From assembly GCF_019132845.1 (NCBI RefSeq), contig NZ_JAHSPR010000005.1, positions 248,001 to 312,000 on the forward strand: a DNA stretch of 64,000 nucleotides. Reading direction: 5' to 3'. This document shows, one piece after another, positions 19,043-27,973 of the stretch (position 1 is the stretch's first letter; the number at the start of each line of letters is the position of its first letter). The position numbers and the translations under genes were made by a program. This DNA is from Advenella alkanexedens (GTDB taxonomy: Bacteria > Pseudomonadota > Gammaproteobacteria > Burkholderiales > Burkholderiaceae_B). The notes under the pieces are model-generated. The model was not told the DNA's origin, did no database searches, and saw only the letters and a program-made list of their open reading frames with translations.

Positions 19043-20008
19043 TTATGCTGAAAATTCAGACAATTTCTGTGTTTTTTCATCGGGCAACATGGTGACGCCC
19101 GGCAAATCACAAGAAAAAACAGCCTTTGCCAGGGCTTCAATCGCTGCTGCCCGTGTAAAACTTTTACGCCATGCCAGCACAATACGACGATTGGGAACCG
19201 GTTTTTTGATGGGAATATATTTAACCAGGTCTTTTTCCGTTACCGGTTGACTGATTACGGCACTAATGGGCAATAAGGTAATCCCAAGGCCAGCGGCCAC
19301 CATATGCCGGATGGTTTCCAGCGATGAACCTTCAAAAGAGCGCTGTATCCCATCATCTGCCGCAGAAAAGCGGGACATTTCAGGACAAACCTCAAGAACC
19401 TGATCACGAAAACAATGACCAGACCCGAGCAAAAGCATGGTTTCCTGTTTAAGGTCATCGGTCGCCAGTGCTTTTTCATTGGCCCATTTATGGTTGGCAG
19501 GTACCGCAACGACAAAATCCTCATCATACAAGGGTTTCATTTCAAGCCCGGCATCGGGTAGCGGCAATGCCATAATGGCACAATCGAGTTCTCCCTGGCG
19601 TAACAGTTCCAGCAGGCGAACTGTGAAGTTTTCCTGAAGAATAAGTGGCATTTGTGGTGTTTGCCGGATTTGCAAAGGAATAAGCCTGGGCAAAAGATAA
19701 GGGCCAATGGTATGAATAATGCCCACTTTAAGCGGACCCGCCAAAGGATCATGACCCTGTCTGGCAATTTCTTTTAAATTGGCGCTTTCCTCGAGCACTT
19801 TTTGTGCCTGGGAAATAATACGCATGCCAATTGGCGTAATCCCCACCTCACTGCCACCACGCTCGAAAATGGTAACGCCCAGTTCCTCTTCCAGCTTTTT
19901 AATGGCTACCGAAAGAGTAGGCTGACTTACGAAACATGCTTCAGCAGCACGTCCAAAATGTCGCTCTCTTGCAACCGCAATGATGTATTTCAGTTCAGTA
20001 AGTGTCAC
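19043..20008 (-). CDS. oxyR: Hydrogen-peroxide regulator OxyR
   Basis: LysR-family transcription factor of 321 residues. The N-terminal winged helix-turn-helix is FGRAAEACFVSQPTLSVAIK; the sensor domain contains the redox pair C199 (GSGHCFRDQV) and C208 (EVCPE), at the same numbers as in E. coli OxyR, so this is OxyR and not a general LysR protein. Peroxide oxidises the pair to a disulfide and switches on catalase and peroxidase genes. The start is GTG 20008 with AGGGA before it. recG lies upstream on the same strand, an arrangement known in Burkholderiales. No catalase is in the window. Confidence 0.95.
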   Translation of the reverse strand: MTLTELKYIIAVARERHFGRAAEACFVSQPTLSVAIKKLEEELGVTIFERGGSEVGITPIGMRIISQAQKVLEESANLKEIARQGHDPLAGPLKVGIIHTIGPYLLPRLIPLQIRQTPQMPLILQENFTVRLLELLRQGELDCAIMALPLPDAGLEMKPLYDEDFVVAVPANHKWANEKALATDDLKQETMLLLGSGHCFRDQVLEVCPEMSRFSAADDGIQRSFEGSSLETIRHMVAAGLGITLLPISAVISQPVTEKDLVKYIPIKKPVPNRRIVLAWRKSFTRAAAIEALAKAVFSCDLPGVTMLPDEKTQKLSEFSA

Positions 20009-20123
20009 GCGCAGATCCCTGGTAATAGATTTTGACTATTATTTTATCAAATAAAAACTATCGGCAACGTCATAAAACTGAAACCCTCCAAAACCAAATA
20101 CTAAAATTCCATAAATCAATGCA

Positions 20124-20135
20124 ATAAGCGCTTAT
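20124..20135. repeat. 12-bp perfect palindrome before oxyR / after recG
   Basis: ATAAGCGCTTAT is a loopless palindrome in the 130 bp between the recG stop and the oxyR start (both minus). It could be a protein-binding site for oxyR control, but with one copy and no known motif this is only a note. Confidence 0.3.
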
Positions 20136-20138
20136 CTA

Positions 20139-22202
20139 TTAGGTTCTAATATAATCTTCTTTTCCTCGCATCCAGCGATGAAGGTGACGGGCCACGGCAT
20201 CCGGGTAGTTTTCACGCAATTCCCTGGCTGCCTCCCTGGCTTTTTCCACAATCAGGTAATCGGCCTCTATATCGGCAAATCGCATCAGGGCCAATCCCGA
20301 CTGCTTCACCCCCAGAAACTCGCCCGGGCCTCTTTGTTCAAGATCGCGCCGGGCAATTTCAAACCCATCGGTCGTTTCATACATGGCTTTAAGTCGCTGC
20401 GCGGCAACCTTGGATAAGGGCTGTTGATATAACAATACACAAACGGAATTGGCCTGGCCTCTTCCCACCCTGCCCCGTAACTGATGCAACTGGGCCAAAC
20501 CGAAACGCTCGGCATGCTCAATAATCATTAAAGATGCGTTGGGCACATCCACACCCACTTCAATAACTGTGGTGGCCACCAACAGATCAAGATCGTGTCG
20601 GACAAAATCTCCCATCACCTTGGCTTTTTCCTGGGTATTCAACCTGCCATGCAGCAGACCACTGCGCACATCAGTCAACTCTTCCTGCAAACGAGCATGC
20701 GTGTCTACCGCCGTTTGCAACTGCAACACCTCACTTTCTTCAACCAGGGGGCAAACCCAATATACCTGCCGGCCTTTTTTAACTTCATGCCTGACATGCG
20801 CAAGCAATTCATCCCGCCGGTTATCGGAAAACAGCTTGGTAATGACCGGCGTACGACCAGGGGGAAGTTCGTCAATCACCGACACTTCAAGATCGGCCAG
20901 AAAAGTCATGGCCAATGAGCGCGGAATGGGTGTTGCACTCATATTAAGTTGATGAGGCACCATATATTGGTTTTGCAGCAAGTGCTCACCTTTGCGACTT
21001 AAGCTTAAGCGCTGGCCAACCCCGAAACGGTGCTGTTCATCGACAATCATCAAACCCAGAAGCTGAAAATCAACATTCTTCTGGATTAAGGCCTGGGTTC
21101 CAATGACCAGTCGCGCTTTGCCATTGGCAATACTATCAACCGCTTCCTGCTTGGCTTTGGCTCGCAAACTGCCACTTAACCAGGCCACTTCAATACCCAG
21201 CGGATCGAACCACTTTTTCATCTTGATGAAATGCTGTTCAGCCAGGATCTCGGTCGGTGCCATAATCGCCACCTGAAAACCGTTTTCCAGTGCGGTGGCC
21301 GCCGCCATGGCCGCCACAACTGTTTTCCCACTACCCACATCCCCCTGCAGCAAGCGATGCATGGGATAAGCCTGCTGCAAATCATGATTGATTTCATCAA
21401 TGACTTTTTTTTGGGCAGCCGTTAATGAAAACTCAAGCCCTGCCAGCAGGCTGGCCGCCAGTTTGCCCGGCTTAAGCGACATGGGAAAGGATTTTTTCTG
21501 TTGTCTGGCCGCCCTTGCCGCAGCCAGCGCCAGTTGCTGGGCCAGGAGCTCATCAAACTTGATTCTCAACCAGGCCGGATGCAATTTTTGGGTTAAGGAC
21601 TCGGGATCGGTACCGACAGCCGGATGATGCAACGCCTGAATGGCCTGCGCAAAATCGGGCAATTGATATTTTTGTTGGATAACCTCGGGCAAAGTGTCGT
21701 CAAGAACGGTTCGTGACAACGCTGCCAGAACCGCCTTCCTGATACTGGGCTGGGCCAATCCTTCGGTAGTGGGATAAACCGGTGTGAGGGTTTTTGGCAA
21801 GGCTTCACCGGCCTTGCTTATTTTGGGATGAATTAATTCAAAGCCCCACATGCTACTGCCGCGTACTTCACCGCGAATACGGATAAGCCCGCCTTTTTCA
21901 AGCATTTTTTGCTGGCTTGGATAGAAGTGTATCCAACGCAGGGAGATTTGCCCGGTATCATCCTTGAACGTGGCCAGCAGTTGTTTTCTGGGCTTGAAAA
22001 TCACTTCGGAATGGGTTACCACTCCTTCAAGCTGCACGCTCATGCCGGGATAAATCTGGCTTATTTTATGTATTGCGGTTTCATCTTCATAGCGCAATGG
22101 CAAATGAAGGACAAAATCAAAATCATACTCCAGGCCCAATGACTTGAATTTCTTATCCAATAGTCCGGGCCTGGATGATTGGGAAACTACGTTTGCAGGC
22201 AC
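20139..22202 (-). CDS. recG: ATP-dependent DNA helicase RecG
   Basis: RecG rewinds stalled replication forks and branch-migrates Holliday junctions. The 687 residues contain the N-terminal wedge/OB domain (about 50-130), helicase motif I GDVGSGKT (287-294), motif II DEQH (388-391) and the C-terminal helicase lobe with ATTVIEVGVDVPNA and QLRGRVGRG, followed by the RecG-specific FLGVKQSGLALMRFAD region. The start is GTG 22202; no better ATG precedes the conserved part and the ribosome site is weak, so the exact start is uncertain. It is 31 bp downstream of ridA and upstream of oxyR. Confidence 0.95.
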   Translation of the reverse strand: MPANVVSQSSRPGLLDKKFKSLGLEYDFDFVLHLPLRYEDETAIHKISQIYPGMSVQLEGVVTHSEVIFKPRKQLLATFKDDTGQISLRWIHFYPSQQKMLEKGGLIRIRGEVRGSSMWGFELIHPKISKAGEALPKTLTPVYPTTEGLAQPSIRKAVLAALSRTVLDDTLPEVIQQKYQLPDFAQAIQALHHPAVGTDPESLTQKLHPAWLRIKFDELLAQQLALAAARAARQQKKSFPMSLKPGKLAASLLAGLEFSLTAAQKKVIDEINHDLQQAYPMHRLLQGDVGSGKTVVAAMAAATALENGFQVAIMAPTEILAEQHFIKMKKWFDPLGIEVAWLSGSLRAKAKQEAVDSIANGKARLVIGTQALIQKNVDFQLLGLMIVDEQHRFGVGQRLSLSRKGEHLLQNQYMVPHQLNMSATPIPRSLAMTFLADLEVSVIDELPPGRTPVITKLFSDNRRDELLAHVRHEVKKGRQVYWVCPLVEESEVLQLQTAVDTHARLQEELTDVRSGLLHGRLNTQEKAKVMGDFVRHDLDLLVATTVIEVGVDVPNASLMIIEHAERFGLAQLHQLRGRVGRGQANSVCVLLYQQPLSKVAAQRLKAMYETTDGFEIARRDLEQRGPGEFLGVKQSGLALMRFADIEADYLIVEKAREAARELRENYPDAVARHLHRWMRGKEDYIRT

Positions 22203-22233
22203 CTTGACAACTTACCCATTCTGAAAAGCGGGA

Positions 22234-22620
22234 TTACACAATAATAATGGCTTCAACTTCAAATTGGGCATTTTTTGGCAAGGCACTGACCTCTACCGTA
22301 GAGCGGGCAGGAAAAGGCTGTGGAATAAGTTCGGACATAACTGAATTGACAATACCGAAATTACGGATGTCGGTCACAAACAGGGTGAGTTTGACAATAC
22401 TGTTCAGGGAGCCACCCGCTGCATGAATGATGGCAGTCATATTGGCAAAGGCCTGTCTGACCTGCTCTTCGCAATTTTCAGACACCAGATCACCTGTTGC
22501 CGGATCCAGGCCGATTTGACCTGATAAATAAACCGTGCTGCCAACCGGAACAACAACCGCTTGGGAATATGGGCCAATCGCGGCAGGTGCTTTATCTGTT
22601 TGAATAATTTGCTTACTCAT
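22234..22620 (-). CDS. ridA: Reactive enamine/imine deaminase RidA
   Basis: A 128-residue RidA (YjgF) protein, a trimer that hydrolyses reactive 2-aminoacrylate-type enamines made by PLP enzymes. The diagnostic PARSTVEVSALPK block with the substrate-binding Arg, and IGPYSQAV and YLSGQIGLDP at the start, are present; full family length. ATG 22620 has an AAAGGGG-like site. recG follows after 31 bp. Role is assigned from family; nothing odd is seen. Confidence 0.94.
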   Translation of the reverse strand: MSKQIIQTDKAPAAIGPYSQAVVVPVGSTVYLSGQIGLDPATGDLVSENCEEQVRQAFANMTAIIHAAGGSLNSIVKLTLFVTDIRNFGIVNSVMSELIPQPFPARSTVEVSALPKNAQFEVEAIIIV

Positions 22621-22767
22621 GTAAACCCCTTTCTTTTATTAAACCAATGACTTATTTCTTACTTAAAACAGGTACCAATAAATAATACTGTAAATATATC
22701 AGCAAGGATAGAAATTATTTACTTTAAAAAAAATTGAATGTATGGTTTAATTTTTAGCCAATCTATT

Positions 22768-22782
22768 TAATAATCATTCTCA
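22768..22782 (+). promoter_or_regulatory. Fur box in front of fbpABC
   Basis: TAATAATCATTCTCA matches 12 of 14 specified positions of the 7-1-7 Fur consensus (TGATAAT N ATTATCA). It lies 24 bp before the fbpA ATG, in a very A+T-rich leader (22621-22805), where Fur-Fe(II) would block transcription. The match was made by eye. Confidence 0.75.
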
Positions 22783-22805
22783 TTAATATTCAGGGATTAT
22801 CTCTT

Positions 22806-23843
22806 ATGATTTCCAGAAAAAACCTAGTGAAAAAAAGCTTATTCACAATGAGCGCACTGACAGTCAGCCTGTCAGCCTTTGCCTCCGGTGAAGTCAATCT
22901 CTATACCACCCGTGAACCCCGGCTCATTCAACCTCTTCTGGAAGCCTTTGAAAAGGATACAGGCATTAAAACCAACACGGTTTTCATCAAGGATGGATTG
23001 CCCGAACGCATCAAGTCTGAAGGCGAGCGTTCACCTGCCGATGTCCTGATGACCGTAGACATTGGAAAGCTGCTGGATGTCGTAGACCAGGATCTGGTGC
23101 AGCCGGTCGATTCCAAAACACTCAAAGAAATCATCCCTGAAAACCTGCGAGCCGCTGATGACAGATGGTTTGCCTTTTCATTACGTGACCGGGTTCTTTA
23201 TGCCGCCAAAGAGCTGGATCTGGACACCTTCACCTATGAGGACCTGGCTGATCCAAAATGGAAAAACAGAGTCTGCATTCGCTCTGGTCAACATCCTTAC
23301 AACACCAGCCTGATTGCCGCCATGATTGCCCATAACGGCCCTGAAAAAACAGAAGAATGGCTTAAAGGCGTAAAAAACAACCTGGCCCGCAAAGCTGCTG
23401 GCGGTGATCGTGAAGTCGCCCGTGACATTCTGGGTGGCATTTGTGATATTGGCATTGGTAACGCCTACTATGTCGGACGCATGAAAAACGCCGAACCCGG
23501 CAGTGAGCAATACCAATGGGGTGAGGCCATCAAAGTTATTCGTCCTACTTTTGCAAATCCTGAAGGCAGCGGCACTCACGTGAACATTACCGGTGCAGCG
23601 ATTGCCAAACACTCACCCAACCATGACAATGCAGTCAAACTGCTCGAATACCTGGTTTCCGACCAGGCGCAGCAACTTTACTCAAAAACCAACTACGAAT
23701 ATCCCATCCGCGAAGGGGTTGAAATGGATCCGGTCATGACAGCGATTGGTGAACTCAAGGTAGACAGCCTTCCAGTCACTGAAATTGCCAAATTCCGCAA
23801 GCAGGCCAGCGAACTCGTTGATAAAGTAGGTTTTGACAACTAA
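22806..23843 (+). CDS. fbpA: Ferric iron ABC transporter binding protein FbpA
   Basis: Periplasmic Fe(III)-binding protein of the FbpA/FutA group. The 345-residue precursor has a signal peptide (1-26, cut after AFA) and a mature start SGEVNLYTTREPRLIQPLLE; the iron-ligand tyrosine pair Y221-Y222 is in IGNAYYVG, and the DRDR-like DRWFAFSLRDRVLYA block is conserved. ATG 22806 has an AGGGA site. It is the first gene of fbpABC, with a Fur box before it and a strong hairpin after it, so iron starvation should induce it and the hairpin should favour it over the permease. Confidence 0.94.
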   Translation: MISRKNLVKKSLFTMSALTVSLSAFASGEVNLYTTREPRLIQPLLEAFEKDTGIKTNTVFIKDGLPERIKSEGERSPADVLMTVDIGKLLDVVDQDLVQPVDSKTLKEIIPENLRAADDRWFAFSLRDRVLYAAKELDLDTFTYEDLADPKWKNRVCIRSGQHPYNTSLIAAMIAHNGPEKTEEWLKGVKNNLARKAAGGDREVARDILGGICDIGIGNAYYVGRMKNAEPGSEQYQWGEAIKVIRPTFANPEGSGTHVNITGAAIAKHSPNHDNAVKLLEYLVSDQAQQLYSKTNYEYPIREGVEMDPVMTAIGELKVDSLPVTEIAKFRKQASELVDKVGFDN

Positions 23844-23863
23844 ACCCATAACTGTTTTACAAT

Positions 23864-23894
23864 AAGGGCGATGCGTTGCATACGTATCGCCCTT
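23864..23894 (+). terminator. Hairpin between fbpA and fbpB (attenuator)
   Basis: A 13-bp stem with one G-T pair (23864-23876 with 23882-23894) and a 5-base loop stands 20 bp after the fbpA stop and 16 bp before fbpB. A T-rich but not pure-T stretch follows. It fits a partial terminator that limits expression of the permease and ATPase relative to the binding protein. Confidence 0.7.
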
Positions 23895-23910
23895 TACTAT
23901 TATTTAAAGC

Positions 23911-25581
23911 ATGTCAGAAAACACCCTGCAACAACCGCCCTTAAAAAAAACACAATCAATCAATGCTTCGACCTATCTTGCTCTTGGTGTTGCTTTCTGT
24001 GTGCTTGCTCCCGTGCTAACCCTCTTATGGCATGCCTTTTCCGGTGACTTCCAGCACTGGAGCGGTCTGCTGCAAAACGTGATCCCCAACTCACTGGGTA
24101 ACACGCTGGTTCTGCTGGCAGGTGTTGCCTTCATGGTAGCCTGCCTGGGCACCGGCAGTGCCTGGCTGACCACCGCGTACCAGTTCCCTACCCGCAATAT
24201 ACTCATGTGGGCGCTGCTGCTGCCACTGGCGGTTCCTACCTACATCATGGCGTTTGCCTACCTGGATGTAATGCATCCGCTGGGGCCCATACAATCTGTT
24301 ATTCGCGATCTGCTGGGTTATACCTCGCCACGCCAATTCCGGCTGCCAGACATCCGCTCCATGGGGGGAGCCATTATTTTGCTTGGCTTTGTACTGTACC
24401 CCTATGTCTATTTAAGTACCCGCGTCATGTTCATGACGCAGGCGGCCAACCTGATAGAAGCGGCCAGAACACTGGGATGCAGCCGTCGCGAAGCTTTCTT
24501 CAGGGTGGTCATTCCGATGGCACGTCCGGCCATTGCCGTGGGCATCAGCCTGGCGCTGCTTGAGACCCTGAATGATATCGGTGCTTCCGAGTTTCTAGGG
24601 ATACAAACCCTGACTGTTTCAGTCTACACTACCTGGATATCGCGCTCCAATCTTGCCGGGGCCGCGCAAATTGCCATTTTCATGCTAATTGTGGTCACCA
24701 CATTAATATGGCTGGAACGTCATGGCCGCCAGCGTCAGCGCTATGCAAACACACAACGCATGCACCCTATCCAGCCGCAAAAACTGCGAGGCATCCAGGC
24801 ACTTATCGCCATGGCATTAGGTTGGTTTCCCGTCATTTGCGGTTTCATCATACCTGCCATTTATCTGGTTGCGGAAAGCGTAGAGCGCCTGGAAGCGACA
24901 GGAACCGTCTCCAACGACCTGATCAGAGGCACCATCAATACCATTACCGTGGCCGCTATCGCCACCTTTATTACCGTAGTCTGTGGTCTGTTAATTGCAT
25001 GGGTGGTAAGAAACCCCCGCTTTAAAATGGGCAAATTCATTGTGCGTGCCAGCAGCCTGGGTTACGCCATTCCCGGCACAGTGCTGGCCATTGGCCTGCT
25101 TACTCCTTACGCCTTAATAGATACCTTCATTTCAGACAGCCTGTCATTTTTGTTTCAGTTACCCCCCCAACTCTATATCATGGGCAGCATGAGCGGCATT
25201 ATTATTGCCTATGTCATCCGCTTTCTGGCCATTTCCGTTGGCGGCATAGAAGCCGGTCTTTCACGCATTCCTCCCTCCCTGGAAAATGCTTCCCGCATAC
25301 TGGGACAGACATCACGGCAAACCTTCTTTAAAATTCATCTTCCCCTGCTAAAGCCTGCCATTGGTGCCGCTTCCTTGCTTATTTTTGTCGATGCCATGAA
25401 AGAGCTTTCCGCCACCTTGCTGCTGCGCCCGCTGAATTTTGAAACGCTTTCTACCTGGCTTTATGCTGAGGCTGCCAGGGGCACCTATGAGGAAGGGGCT
25501 ATTGCCGCACTCATTATCGTTCTGGCAGGTCTGTTGCCAGTGATCATACTGGCCAAATCACAAACAAAATCCAACTATTAA
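23911..25581 (+). CDS. fbpB: Ferric iron ABC permease FbpB (fused two-domain)
   Basis: A 556-residue membrane protein with about twelve hydrophobic segments, made of two homologous permease halves in one chain as usual for ferric iron importers. Each half has an EAA loop: EAARTLGCSRREAFFRV near residue 182 and ENASRILGQTSRQTFFK near 456. A cytoplasmic basic stretch (RHGRQRQRYANTQR, about 270-285) joins the halves. It follows fbpA after 67 bp including the hairpin, and fbpC starts 4 bp after its stop. No strong ribosome site is seen at ATG 23911. Confidence 0.93.
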   Translation: MSENTLQQPPLKKTQSINASTYLALGVAFCVLAPVLTLLWHAFSGDFQHWSGLLQNVIPNSLGNTLVLLAGVAFMVACLGTGSAWLTTAYQFPTRNILMWALLLPLAVPTYIMAFAYLDVMHPLGPIQSVIRDLLGYTSPRQFRLPDIRSMGGAIILLGFVLYPYVYLSTRVMFMTQAANLIEAARTLGCSRREAFFRVVIPMARPAIAVGISLALLETLNDIGASEFLGIQTLTVSVYTTWISRSNLAGAAQIAIFMLIVVTTLIWLERHGRQRQRYANTQRMHPIQPQKLRGIQALIAMALGWFPVICGFIIPAIYLVAESVERLEATGTVSNDLIRGTINTITVAAIATFITVVCGLLIAWVVRNPRFKMGKFIVRASSLGYAIPGTVLAIGLLTPYALIDTFISDSLSFLFQLPPQLYIMGSMSGIIIAYVIRFLAISVGGIEAGLSRIPPSLENASRILGQTSRQTFFKIHLPLLKPAIGAASLLIFVDAMKELSATLLLRPLNFETLSTWLYAEAARGTYEEGAIAALIIVLAGLLPVIILAKSQTKSNY

Positions 25582-25585
25582 CCCT

Positions 25586-26356
25586 ATGAATCAGCTTCTC
25601 GAACTGGATAAGATCAAACTGGCCTATCCACAACAAAAACAGTTAAAGGTCGTTGTTGAAAATTTTTCCCTTTCCCTGCAGGAAGGCGAGATTGGTTGCC
25701 TGCTGGGGCCTTCCGGCTGCGGAAAAACCACAGTCTTGAGATCGATTGCCGGCTTTGAACCGGTTTATGCAGGTGAAATAAAACTGGCTAATGTGGTGTT
25801 ATCCGCCCCTGGCAAGATGGTAGAGCCGGAAAATCGCCATATCGGCATGATGTTCCAGGACTATGCCTTATTTCCGCATTTAACCATTGAACAAAACATT
25901 GCTTTTGGCCTGAAGAAAAAAGACAAGGCTTACATTAAAAGCCGCACGGCCGAAATGCTCAGCCTGATCAATCTGGCTGATACCCGCAAACGTTACCCAC
26001 ACGAACTGTCTGGCGGGCAGCAACAGCGGGTAGCGCTGGCGCGTGCGATTGCGCCCTCCCCAAAAATCCTCTTGCTTGATGAACCATTCTCAAACCTGGA
26101 TACCGACAGCCGTGAAAAACTGGCCTTTGAGGTGCGGGAAATTCTTAAGGAAAACAAGCTGAGTGCCATCCTGGTTACCCATAATCAAGCCGAAGCCTTT
26201 GCGATTGCAGATAAAATCGGCATCATGAGCCATGGCAAACTGCTTCAATGGTCCAGTCCCAACGAGATCATGCATAACCCGAACAGCAAGGAAGTCAGTG
26301 ACTTCATTCGCCGGGACAGCCTGTCCGCCTTGCGTGAGCAGGCTTTCATGCGCTAG
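25586..26356 (+). CDS. fbpC: Ferric iron ABC transporter ATPase FbpC
   Basis: ATPase of the ferric iron importer, 256 residues, the shorter FbpC form without a long regulatory tail. Walker A GPSGCGKTT, Q-loop FQDYALFPHL, signature LSGGQQQRVALARAI, Walker B ILLLDEPFSNLD and the H-loop VTHNQAEA are present. It is the last gene of fbpABC. A 14-bp perfect palindrome (26348-26361) spans its stop codon, and the convergent glnG ends 9 bp further, so there is no classical terminator between the two. Confidence 0.93.
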   Translation: MNQLLELDKIKLAYPQQKQLKVVVENFSLSLQEGEIGCLLGPSGCGKTTVLRSIAGFEPVYAGEIKLANVVLSAPGKMVEPENRHIGMMFQDYALFPHLTIEQNIAFGLKKKDKAYIKSRTAEMLSLINLADTRKRYPHELSGGQQQRVALARAIAPSPKILLLDEPFSNLDTDSREKLAFEVREILKENKLSAILVTHNQAEAFAIADKIGIMSHGKLLQWSSPNEIMHNPNSKEVSDFIRRDSLSALREQAFMR

Positions 26357-26365
26357 CGCATACGA

Positions 26366-27973
26366 TTATTCGTCAGCAAAACCCAGCAATTTCAGCTTGC
26401 GTGTAACCGTATTACGACCAATGCCCAATCGTGTGGCGGCCTCAGAGCGATGTCCTCTGCAATAGGCAAGCGTGGTACTCAACACCTTCTTTTCGAACTC
26501 GGTAGTCAGATTATCCATAATGCCCGAGGTGCCGAGCATGAGCTGTCTAAGCACTTCTTTTTCCAAAAGCATCAACCAGCCTTCGCTGCCCTGCTCGGAC
26601 ACAGATGAAGCCATGGTTGGCGTATTGTCTGCGAAACGCTGTGATTCAGCGTATTGTAACTGAGCCTCAGACTCACTCATGAAAGACTGATTGACCGGCT
26701 GCGCTGCTTGAGATGCGGAAGCGGGTACAGATGAAAAGCTTATATCTTCCGCCACATTGGATTGTCCCGCACCGGCATCAGCAGGTAAATAATGAGTCAG
26801 ACTGCTTAACAGCTCTGGCGGCAAATCCGACTTTCCAATGACATTGGCCGGTGACATGACGGTTAGCCAATGACAGAAATTCTCCAATTGCCTGACATTG
26901 CCCGGAAAATCAAAATCCTGCAACACCTGCATGGCATCCGGACTAAGACGTTTGGTTGCAACCCCCAAGCCTGCAGCAGAAAGCTGCAGGAAATGCCTGA
27001 CCAGACGAGGAATATCTTCTTTTCGTTCACGTAAAGGCGGTACCCTTAATCGAATAACGTTCAGTCGATGAAACAAATCCTCACGAAAACTGCCTTGTGC
27101 CACTCTGGTTTCCAACGGCTGATGAGTCGCGGCAATAATTCGCACATCCACATTAACGGGCTGGGTACCACCAATCCGGTAAAAACTGCCCTCGGCCAGC
27201 ACCCGCAACAAACGGGTTTGCAAATCCAAAGGCATGTCCCCGATCTCATCTAAAAACAGGGTGCCTCCATTGGCTTCTTCAAACCGCCCCTTACGCAAAT
27301 GACTGGCGCCGGTAAAAGCCCCCCGTTCATGACCAAACAATTCCGCTTCCAGTAAATCCTTGGGGATCGCAGCGGCATTCAGTGCCACAAAGGGCTTATT
27401 GACACGCGCCCCATGCTTATGCAAGGCCCGTGCAATCAACTCTTTACCTGTCCCGGATTCGCCAGTAATCAGAACCGTCACTTTGGATGGTGCCAGCCTG
27501 CCAATGGCCCGAAAAATATCCTGCATCGCGCGTGACGATGACTTGCTCATCATCTTATCGACAGAATCATTGTCAATGCTTGAGATAGCCGTATCGGCAC
27601 CAGCCGTGTTCTGGCTTTGTTCGAGAGCCCTTGTAATGAGGGCCAAGGCCTCATTAAGGTCAAAAGGCTTGACCAGATAATCAAAAGCCCCCTCCTGAAA
27701 TGCAATCACCGTGCTATCCAGATCGGTAAACGCCGTCATGACAATCACGTTAAGATCGGGGTACTGCATCTTGACCTGCCGCAGCAACTCAAGGCCCGAA
27801 ATATCAGGCATCCGGATATCTGTTACCAGCACATCGGGGCGTTCGGCCTGTAAAGCCTGCCACAGATCACCCACCCGCTCAAAACAACGGGGCTGCATGC
27901 CTGCTTTTTGCAAGGCCTTGTCCAATACCCAACGAATGGCCTGATCGTCATCAATGACCCAAATTTTTTTCAT
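26366..27973 (-). CDS. glnG: Nitrogen regulator NtrC (sigma-54 activator)
   Basis: NtrC activates sigma-54 promoters for nitrogen assimilation when phosphorylated by NtrB. Domains in order: receiver (1-120; D52 in TDIRMPD, K102), AAA+ ATPase (about 145-385; Walker A GESGTGKE 171-178, sigma-54 contact loop GAFTGA 218-223, Walker B LFLDEIGD) and a Fis-type helix-turn-helix at the C terminus ([20 protein letters not shown]). At 535 residues it is longer than E. coli NtrC (469); the extra length is a Ser/Ala/Gln-rich linker at about 405-475. Its ATG overlaps the glnL stop by 4 bp. It is the last gene of glnA-glnL-glnG. Confidence 0.95.
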   Translation of the reverse strand: MKKIWVIDDDQAIRWVLDKALQKAGMQPRCFERVGDLWQALQAERPDVLVTDIRMPDISGLELLRQVKMQYPDLNVIVMTAFTDLDSTVIAFQEGAFDYLVKPFDLNEALALITRALEQSQNTAGADTAISSIDNDSVDKMMSKSSSRAMQDIFRAIGRLAPSKVTVLITGESGTGKELIARALHKHGARVNKPFVALNAAAIPKDLLEAELFGHERGAFTGASHLRKGRFEEANGGTLFLDEIGDMPLDLQTRLLRVLAEGSFYRIGGTQPVNVDVRIIAATHQPLETRVAQGSFREDLFHRLNVIRLRVPPLRERKEDIPRLVRHFLQLSAAGLGVATKRLSPDAMQVLQDFDFPGNVRQLENFCHWLTVMSPANVIGKSDLPPELLSSLTHYLPADAGAGQSNVAEDISFSSVPASASQAAQPVNQSFMSESEAQLQYAESQRFADNTPTMASSVSEQGSEGWLMLLEKEVLRQLMLGTSGIMDNLTTEFEKKVLSTTLAYCRGHRSEAATRLGIGRNTVTRKLKLLGFADE

